A stretch of DNA of 64,000 bases, taken from NCBI GenBank assembly GCA_942486035.1, contig CALNXK010000023.1:1298501-1362500 (forward strand), read 5' to 3'. Under the pieces are notes generated by a model that was given only the letters and a program-made list of their open reading frames with translations, was not told where the DNA came from and did not search any database. Below are positions 55,260 to 64,000 of the stretch, piece after piece. The position numbers and the translations under genes are program-made. The stretch is from Porites lobata (lineage: Eukaryota > Cnidaria > Anthozoa > Scleractinia > Poritidae). Numbering within the stretch: the first letter of the stretch is position 1; every line of letters starts with the position of its first letter.

Positions 55260-57268
55260 CACTCAACAAATTTTTATACGGGAGCCCAGAGATCCAATCA
55301 TGATATGGTTTTCGTGCCTTGATGACAAATGGTTCTTTCCTCCACGTTTAGACCTTTGGATCCTTTCAACTGCAGGCATTGTCATTTAAATAGGAAATAC
55401 AAAAAGAGCCGACTTTTTATAAAATTATAGTCTTTAGACCAAAAAACCCTTTGATTCAAAAGAAACCCCTGCCCTTTCAACTCCTAAAGCCGAAAAAGGC
55501 ATTCTTACCCGTATAGGCCATTATAGGGAGTACCCCACCGTGGGGGAGAGCAGATTTTAAAGGACGAAGCTTGAAGACAGGAGGCAGGAGAGGGAAGAAC
55601 TGTGCAATGTCTCCCATTTTCTGTCACCCTTTTTCGCTCTTCGCTCAACTTGAATGTCAGTTCATCTGCATTTTGATTAAATAATCCCGGAAACAATGCA
55701 TGATCAAATTATCTGCAAGCGACTAGCTGAAGAAAGATCTAGAGGTCCTTCATCTGTATTTTGAGCAAATAACATGTGACCAAATTAATCCTGGAATTAT
55801 CTGAACGCGACCTGCTGAAGATTATCCAGTCTTTAAAACCTAAACGGAGGAATTATTTTTCATAAAACAGAAAAAAAAAATCGCCCATCCGCAAAATTAA
55901 GCAAGGTATTACTGACAGTCAGTATAAAGGCTGGTTTCTATTAGCCTGTACCACAGACGAAACTAAACTCAACTCGGAGTAAAATAACGTGTGTGACTCA
56001 GGCTAGTTTCTGCGTAATCGTCACCCGATCGTCTTAAACATGCCAAATCAAGAATCGAGCCACACAAGACGATTAGGGAGAAGACCATGCGAAAACTAAG
56101 CTTGAATGAACTACGACAGAACGACAACTATGACCAAAAGGAAGGGTCAAGGGCGTACTTCCAAAGATCACCCGGAAAGATCAATTGCATTTTGAGTCAA
56201 GAGATCAACAACAATAACATGCCAGGAATGATCAAATGTATTCCAAAACGGAAATGTGAACGCTTTACGAACCACATGAAGTATGTGATTTAGAACTCTA
56301 CTCAAAGACTTAAAAAGGGAGAGCGATCAATCTCATTAACCCTTTCACTTGATTGATTGAGTCTTGAAAGGTCTTTCTAACTTTTGAGCGTGAAGACGAA
56401 ATCCTGTAGTTTGATCATTCGAAATGGTAAAGCCTACCAACTTCTTGATTGATTGAACCCCATTTGCTTTTTACCTTTTTTTGAAACGAAAATTTTGTGA
56501 CCATTCAAATGAAACCTCTTTTATTAGCACTACTTCCACATAACCCCATTTGCTTTTCGCTATTTTACAAGAAAATTTGGACTTTTTTGTCTAATATTGA
56601 CCTTGGCCACTTCTGGGAGTGAAAGGAGGATTTAAAAACAGACTTAGTTTCTCTTTAATCTTTTGTTTTACGTAATTTGATGATTACACCCGTCCACAAT
56701 ACCAAGAAACTACCAATTCATTGATTTTATTTTACCCTGAGTGTCGTATCGACCCTTCAAACTTCCTTACATCAGTCAAAGCGTATATTTTCAAAACCTT
56801 TTCTTCGTGCATTTCTTATAATTCTACTGCCAAAAATTTCTCTTCCCGCCCTTTTAAAAAGAACTAAGATAGATGTAAATATAAGGGCGCAAAAAGGAGA
56901 AAATGCAGAGTAAATTTCCCCAGCCTCTTTCAATGATTAAAACTCGAGGAAATCACGTTAAGCCGCTGCCAGGCGAGGGTAAATTCACTACGCGTATTCA
57001 CGCGTTCTTGGTTTTCTTCTAACAACTTGAGTGCCTTGAGTGCTTGTGGACTTTCCAGCATCACAAGCAACAGAAGCCAAAAGCTAATATCCGTGATAAA
57101 AACCTATAAGTTCATTCATTCTTGCACTTTAATGACCCCTAGTGATGCCATGTACTTGTTCGGGTTATCCCGGGAAAAAACAGACAGACTGATCCACAGG
57201 GTGCCGAGGAGTTATTTGTAATCTTGTCTCGAAAGGATATTTTAGCTCAGTACCGGGGAATGTTTCGT
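55260..57268. other. region between OSBP promoter side and Sel1 gene 3' end
   Basis: No gene is supported. A 68-codon open frame starts at 56087 and another 64-codon frame at 57027, but neither has splice sites, family resemblance or obvious coding bias. The 3' UTR of the Sel1 gene must lie at the right edge. Confidence 0.4.
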
Positions 57269-60200
57269 TTAAGGATCGTCAGCGTTGTTCTTTGCTTTGA
57301 TTTCATCCTCGAGTTCTTTAAGCAGAAGTTCAGCGTTTTTGTTCGTCTTTGCTGCCTCTCTGTACAGTTCTCTTGATTTTTCCCAGTCTTTGTCGACTCC
57401 GTATCCCCAATAATACATATTACCAAGATTGATCTAAAAACGAAAAAAAAAAAAAAAGAAAAGAAAAGAAATATTACACCGTTGGCGTGTTCTAAAGCAC
57501 AAAACTAAGGGAGGAGCTTTCATAACCTCAACACAGTTTCAAGCTGAAGCCCGGCTGTTTTCACTAAGAAACTGAGCTCTAACTTTATCACTGAAATACC
57601 AGGGTCTGTTGAGTTTGGAAAAAGAGATTATACAAGCTCATAGATAAATTATCATTCAGAAATCTCTCCCAGGCCTTAAGACTGTGTGAAACTGGGAGAA
57701 AAAGTATAACGAGCAGAAAAAAAGAGAAATATGGATTTTCCAAAATCAACATTATCGTCGAAGTTCACTTGCCTTATTAAAATATTTACGAGAGGAGCAG
57801 TTTATTTTTACGACAAGAAGACGATCGATGGCTGTTTTAATGCCATAGTTAGATAGCTATGCACTTGACTAATTGTTACAAACAAATTGAGAAACACTGA
57901 ATGCAACAGTTGATTATGCTAACAACAAAAACCATGAATTGGCTACTTAAAATGGTTTGACTTGAAAAATACTTATAAGTTTCCTTAAAGCGTATAGGGT
58001 AGCAGAATATGCTCGAAAGACTGAGTTGGTGCAAGCACATTCTTTCTTGGTTAGTGATGGCTCATATGCCCGCTTCTCTTGTTGTTAGATACATATGTTG
58101 ACCATATGGAGCCATGGCCATGGCCTCTCATCTTTCATTTTCTTTCCCATTTTCATTTTCTTTTTTTTCTTTCTTTTCGTGCCAGTCTTCTCTCAGCTTT
58201 TATATTCGGTGGCAACTCAGTTCATATCGTACCCATCACCAGTTGGCATGTGAACATGCCCCTTCCCCCTCATAACGGATGCACACAGGCCAATTTTCAG
58301 TATCTCCACCGGCGCCCGGTCGATACAAGTTAAATCATCGCACCTGCGCATGTACGTGTCCACGGTGAGCGGCAAGATCAAAGTAATAAGCCGCCTTCTT
58401 GAAGTCATGCTCAACACCAAGGCCAGCGAAGTAGTTAACTCCGATGTTATACTGTGCTGTTAGGTAACCTGATGAGCAAAATCAGTGAAAATTAAGAAAA
58501 TAATAAATTTGAAATTAATTTGAAATTAAGATATCCCAATGGAATGACTGGGAGATTCCATCTCTGTCCTATTATGATTTCTTGCCAAAATACAGTGAGG
58601 AATCGTGATACGTTAACGGGAAACGAGATCAGCCAAAATTTGGGCGCGGAATGCGGGATTGGATATCCGGGATAGCAATGACAGAAGTTCGGGATGCGGG
58701 ATTGTCGTGACAAAAAGAGCAGAAATGCGGGGTCAGGACTTCCCTTTCCAAGACTTTCCAACTCTAAAAGGGTATCCTGATCTTCTCTTTAGCCTGCGTG
58801 GCGGGCGCAAAAAGAGAAGGGGAGGGGGAGAGGGAGAAAAGTACCAAAGGGAAACGGTAGGGGGAGTCCCTTACCTTCTCCCCCTAGCCCCCCTCCCTTT
58901 TTTCCTCCCTTCCGTCCCCTACCCCTTTCGACGCCTGCGACACAGGCTACTCCTTATCAGCCCAATTAACGACAGCAAAAAGTTTTCTGTCGCTGATTAA
59001 CTTATGAGAAGTCTCAGGTCTTGTGTAATACCTTGGTCAGCTGCTGCTTTGTAATACTTGAAGGATTTTTCATAATCCTGTTTCACTCCTGTACCTCGAC
59101 TGTAAAAAGCACCAAGAGACATCAGAGCTGAAATGTCACCTGGAAGACCAGTAAGGCAAAAAAGATAAGAGTTAGAAGAGTCAGTACAATAGTGAGTGGC
59201 CAGAAAAAGTTGAAAACTATACATTTTGCAAATCTAAAGAGTTTCCAGTCTGTCCGATGATCTTCAAACAGAATACATGTCAGAAAATAAACTGGTGCAA
59301 AACACTTATACATTCAGGATGAATAAAGGCTGGTTAACAACCTGCGATCTATTCATCCGATTTGCTTTGGAAGCGATTAATAAAGAAAAAGTAGTCCGGG
59401 ACAAAAAATTGTCCGTGATGGCAGTTAAGGCTAAAAGATAGCTGGATAAGTTGTGGTGATTATGCTAGCAATTCGATTGTTCCTCAGTATGCAAACGAGT
59501 ATGCTGCAAACAGCACCATTTGAGGAGTAGGGAATAAATAATTCTAGACTTCGCAGGATGGCCTTATCCGTTTTATTCCGTGATAATGAACGCTACCATT
59601 TTTAAAAGTGATACAAGTTAAATGTCAAGCCCCATCTAGCGGTATACTGAAAAACAAAATCACATGATGTGAAAGTTCAGCCAAAGAGTCAAGTCAGTAT
59701 TAATTTTAGAGGCCTTCAGCTTCTCTGACTTTTTCAGGTTTGCAGGGCCTACGGTACCTTTTTTAGAATTCTAAGATTTAAGATGTTGTGTCCTGTCTCA
59801 AGAGATTTAACAAACAGATACCATAAACTACCATTTATAAGCAACCCCCTGGTTATAGGCCCATTTACCTGTAAACAAAAAAATACATCTGATTGTAAGC
59901 CACACAGGATATAACCCCCCTCTAGGATCCTCTAGCTTGTATTGAAATGGGATCAATTTAGGTTTCAGGGAAACTGCTCACCTACCCCTCCGCTAAGCTA
60001 ACATTAACACTTACTTCTCGCTTAAGGCAAAATGATGGCTTAGGGGAGGGGTAGGTGGGCAGTTTCTCAGAAACTTAAACTGATCCTTGAAATGAATCAA
60101 AAACCAATCAATGAAGAATGTATTTGATCTGCACTGCCACTGCTTGTTTTGAAGCACTTTTTTTTTAAATTCTGGTGATAGGCCTCTCGGATATAAGCCC

Positions 60201-63200
60201 CTTCTTTTTATAAGCCCTCCTAAAACCTCTTATAAAAGACATATAAGCCCATGGCTTATAAGCGATAAGCAGCAGTTTACAGTATCATAACAAAACATGT
60301 ACTGTACCTTTCTCAGCAGCTTTTGTAAAGTACTCAGCTGCCTTTGTAAGATCCACTTTTCCTGCTTCACCAGTGGTGTACATATTTCCTTTAAAAAACA
60401 ACAGGAAACAAGGATGTGACTTCACTTAATGCGTCCTGCGACTAAACCAAATTTTCTTATGTCTAGAAGAAGTCTATTGATAGGTTACAACTAATTTTAA
60501 TTCACCAAATTTCACATATTTTAATTTTCAATGATGAAGTTATTTTTTGGGTTGCAGGCAGGCTTGGTCACCGAAAACCAGCTTAAGTTCAACCTCCATG
60601 TATGACCACCTCTGGTAAGTGGTAACCTCTAATAGGTGACTAACAATCCAAAACATCAAAATTTTCACAGTCAAATTATTTAATATCAAGAGCGCTAATT
60701 TTTCACTTTACACATGAATAGACAGTAACCAAAATGATAGGCAAGTTGACATCAACATGAATAACTAAGTATTAGGGTTTTAACTAATACTTAACTTTAG
60801 AGCTACTTGATTGGCCTACAAGCAAGCACTCTTGACTCCCCACATAATACAAGAAAGCCTTCTCACAGTCTGCAAACTGATTTCACTGTTCTTCTGTTAG
60901 TGTTTGGGGGGTCATTTTCTCCTGTATGTAGTCCTTTCACTTCTGGACCACTTTTTAACCAGATTATTAAAATTTTGTTACTTTACTTTTAAATCTGTGG
61001 ATGAAAACCTAAGATGTTGCCATTCAAATGAAACCTCTTTGGATAAACTTTTGCACAGTACTATTTATCTACTAGCTTTAATAAAAAGAAATTTAAATTT
61101 TTTGTGAATCTTTTCTTTGGCCACAATTAGGATCGACAAGGTTAAGGAACAAGTTAGATCATAAAGTTGAAAAGAAAGAGCTACTTTTATAGGTGTGGTA
61201 ACTTATCTTTACCACAGTTTCCTTACCTACCAATCATTGTATTAGCTTCACTAACACCATTCTCTGCACTGACCTAAAAAAAAACTACATGGTTAATATG
61301 TCTTGACATACATTTCTTCCTTAATTTATTAAATCTGAATACAAGCCTCCATGTGCCACCACCTCTATTAAGCAACCACCTTCCATAAGTAAACAACCTA
61401 CTGGCATCTAAAATACCAAAGTTTTTCAAGCCCAAAGCCCTATAGTCATGCACTCAAAATTCGTCTTTAGTAATATGTTTTAGGCAAAATCTATTATGAT
61501 ATTCTTCAAATATATTGATAATAAGCCTTTTGCTTCAACGATATCATAAAACAAACCCTTGTTAAATAATCATCGTATGAGCCAAATCAGGGCAGCTGCA
61601 TTTAACTGAATCCAATGGGTAGTAAATTAACACTTGCCCTGTAGCTTGAACTATAAAATTATAGGGTTGCATGGCACTTAGCTCATTCTAGGCACCCAAG
61701 TAGACACTCAAGTAAATTTTAGTAAATTAGAACTCTTCTTGCAATACCTCATATAAGCCTAGTGCCACCTTCAAGTCCTGTGTCATTCCGATACCATTGT
61801 GATATAATTGTGCGAGGGAAAACTGAAAGAAAAGTGAAAATGTTGGCAAGAGTCTAAACTGTTGTAGGGATGGCAGCAGAGCTGGAGGTCGTACAATTCC
61901 AATGGCTAAACCAACAACCAAGGACTTAAAATCACAGAAGAATATGATACTGCCTTTGCCCTGCAAATGGATGTAGTCCTTAGCTTCCTGAAGTTGGCTT
62001 TTTTATGACCATATATTTGACAAAATGATGGTCTCCTTTGCAGCAGGGCATGTAAAAACTGTTTTTAATAATGGCACATCGTGCTAAATACACTTCCATC
62101 TAACACTTAAATAAAATACTTTCAAACCATGTTGTTAGTAATGACAAGGTACCTGTATGCTAGATTCTGACAAATTTGTCCTTTACCTGGGCAAATGGGT
62201 GCCCCTGTTCTGACAGCTCTGAGAACATTTTTGCAGCTTCAAGAGGGTCTACTTCCACTCCACCCTCCCCTGCAGGGGTGAAAATTAATAATCAGGTTAA
62301 AAAGAATGTACTGGTAATGTGAAATCCTTAAATAAGTAAACATAAACTGTTTGTTTTGACACAATAACGCATTGTTTCTTTCATATAGCCAGGAATTACC
62401 AATTTTGGTATCATGCAAGAAGTGATCAACTACCTTTAAATCACTATAAAGGGTTTAGTTTTATCTTTTGTCTACAATATTTTCACTTTGATATCGATCA
62501 CGACATTTCAACCGCACACTGCAGATCTTCATCAGGTGATAATGTCGATTTACTGAGCAGAACTATTTGTATCACCGTGGTTGTTAGTGATTGGTGTATC
62601 ACAAACCTCGCTCATAGCTCCTCCTAGAAAAAGGTCTCTCCGTCAAAAATAGCTCAGTCCTAATATAAAGTTAATTGAGTCACGTTTGACTAGGGTTTAT
62701 CTATGAAGTTAAAGGTGCTTTCCAAAAGTCAGAACTACCTCGCTATACTGGTCATTTTGAAATTGAAATACAGTAAAAACCTGCAACTGACAACCTGCAT
62801 TTTCCCAAGTTAGCCAAAATACATGTACAGTGTAGGTTCTTAGGTTCTTACTGAGATGGTACTTAGCACAGTTTAGGCTATTTAGATTCTTAAATAGGTT
62901 CTTATTTTCTGAGAAAAAATACATTGTAGCTAAGAGCATTTAGTGATATTCAGCTTATTCCTTATATAATTACATTAATTACATTACATTGCAGTTGGAG
63001 TGACAAGGCACCTGTCTCCAAAGAGGATCCTGAATGTTGACTTATTTGCCCAATTGTTCAGAATTGTTTGAATAGATCATAGAGAATAAAAACCTGTTTC
63101 AAATTGTAGGCTAAACAGGTTCTTATAAAGAGGAGCCCTGACTGGCAAATTTTAGCCTGACAGGTTCTTAAAACCCAGACCCCAGTTGTTCAAACATTGG

Positions 63201-63668
63201 ACAGCACTATCCATCAGATAAATCACTATCCAGTGGGTAAGTATTAGGAAAACTGATTTCTCTATCCACTGGACAGAGATTTGTCCACTGGATAGCATTA
63301 TCCACCCTTTGAACAACTGGGCCCTGGTTCTTGGTCACTGGTTTTTACTATGTTAGTCTTCTCTCAATTTTTTAATAAAACCCATTACTGCTGTGCACAC
63401 TATTAATAGACTGATCTTGCTGAATAGTCCTGGTTAATAGTTGTGGTAAGTGCCCTAAGATTGAATTGAATGAGTAATGACTGTGAATTGGACTCTTCAT
63501 CATATCCTTTGAATACACCCACATGTTTTAACCAATTCCCCACCAACTCTTATACATGTACCTGACCTGATTCAAGCAGTTTGCCATAGCTGTACATTCC
63601 ATCTGTATCACCAGCCATTGCTGCAAATCTAAATAATGGTGCAGACAATTCAACTGCAGCTTTTCCAA
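57269..63668 (-). CDS. Sel1-like repeat protein, C-terminal 260 residues in 8 exons
   Basis: Exons on the minus strand: 63567-63668, 62187-62269, 61748-61822, 61231-61273, 60308-60388, 59032-59139, 58344-58468, 57269-57433; stop at 57269-57271. All are GT-AG and all phases agree. The donor of the first listed exon is GTCAGG, chosen because it keeps frame. The protein is a run of about six Sel1 (TPR-like, roughly 36-residue) repeats, for example ISALMSLGAFYSRGTGVKQD, AQYNIGVNYFAGLGVEHDFK and AQINLGNMYYWGYGVDKDWE, and ends in a charged helix. Such repeats form a solenoid that scaffolds protein partners, seen in ER and mitochondrial proteins. Upstream exons are outside the window, so targeting signals and exact identity are unknown. 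No HRD1-adaptor (SEL1L) membrane segment is visible at this end. Confidence 0.9.
58790..58949. mobile_element. MITE-like element TAGCCTGCG...CACAGGCTA in Sel1 intron
   Basis: The ends TAGCCTGCGTGGCGGGCG and CGCCTGCGACACAGGCTA are inverted, and a purine-rich GGGGGAG inner half faces a pyrimidine-rich CCCCCTAGCC half, so most of the element can fold as one hairpin. No convincing target duplication was found. Confidence 0.6.
59821..60282. mobile_element. 462-bp MITE with TA target in Sel1 intron
   Basis: The left end CCATAAACTACCATTTATAAG and the inverted right end (CTGTAAACTGCTGCTTATCG on the opposite strand) are flanked by TA at 59819-59820 and 60283-60284. TATAAGCCCC words occur repeatedly inside. 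The ends fit a mariner/pogo type. It lies only about 20 bases from the donor of exon 60308-60388. Confidence 0.6.
63183..63320. mobile_element. MITE-like element CCCAGTTGTTCAAA...TTTGAACAACTGGG
   Basis: The ends are perfect 14-bp inverted repeats. Inside, CTATCCA(C/G)TGG words repeat in both orientations. The block at 47140-47190 and TTTTGAACAACTGG at 47234-47247 belong to a related element in OSBP intron 2. Confidence 0.65.
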
Positions 63669-64000
63669 CTAGAAAGGTCAAGAAAACTTTTTAGTTGAGA
63701 TTTGAACTTGAGTGGCAGTAAAGAGTGATCACAGTTAACAAATTAAATGTGGTTGTTTGAATTTGTGGCCTACACAATGTGCAAAGAAACTAACATTCAA
63801 ATCCTATTGGAGAAACTAATCCATTGAAATGTCATGTTGTGAGATTAAAACAATCAATTGTGCACTGTCATGTTGTTTCTAACATAAAACTGCAACACCT
63901 TTGTTTTGTCTTTTAAGTTTGCTGCCTTAATCTTCTCCACCATACTATTACTTTGATTACCATAACTGATTGATAAGGTGCCCCTACTCGAATAAGGGCC

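Noticed and set aside
56087..56293. 68-codon plus-strand open frame
   Set aside because: No family, no flanking splice sites or clear promoter; not strong enough to call.

Overview
The window looks like a piece of an animal nuclear genome. Genes are split by GT-AG introns, the sequence is AT-rich, intergenic space is long, and short inverted-repeat transposons, LINE fragments and tRNA-derived SINEs are dense. The families found are metazoan (P2X receptor, oxysterol-binding protein, Rab GTPase). Gene density, short introns and the style of the dispersed repeats suggest an anthozoan cnidarian, most likely a stony coral. The species assignment is inference.

Layout. (1) 13-2979, plus strand: the 3' part of a P2X ATP-gated channel gene. 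Its first exons lie left of the window. (2) About 3-31.6 kb: a gene-poor, repeat-rich block. It holds a four-copy diverged tandem array (about 9.9-15.6 kb), a dead LINE reverse transcriptase cut by a 68-bp palindrome (20.2-21.8 kb), several miniature inverted-repeat elements with clear 9-bp target duplications, and a repeat pair in mixed direct and inverted order (28.3-29.9 kb). It also holds two weak candidates for small spliced genes (about 7.1-7.65 kb plus; 26.4-27.3 kb minus). (3) 32282-33970, plus: a complete two-exon Rab-type GTPase of 210 aa with an altered guanine-specificity motif. (4) 36724-52707, minus: a complete ten-exon OSBP gene encoding 806 aa (PH domain, coiled-coil-rich segment, FFAT-like motif, sterol-binding ORD). 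Its introns hold LINE, SINE and MITE insertions and one possible 9-nt microexon. (5) 57269 to beyond the right edge, minus: the 3' eight exons of a Sel1-repeat protein.

All exon joins given here were checked by reading phase and by agreement with the protein families. The genes do not form an operon or obvious pathway. OSBP and the Rab are both membrane-traffic proteins transcribed toward each other, but I see no evidence that they are co-regulated. The clearest unusual signals are the 9-bp-TSD MITE families, the multi-copy 1.2-1.9 kb array, the Rab G4/G5 changes, a LINE tail ending beside an OSBP splice donor, and a CLEAR-like E-box touching the OSBP start codon.
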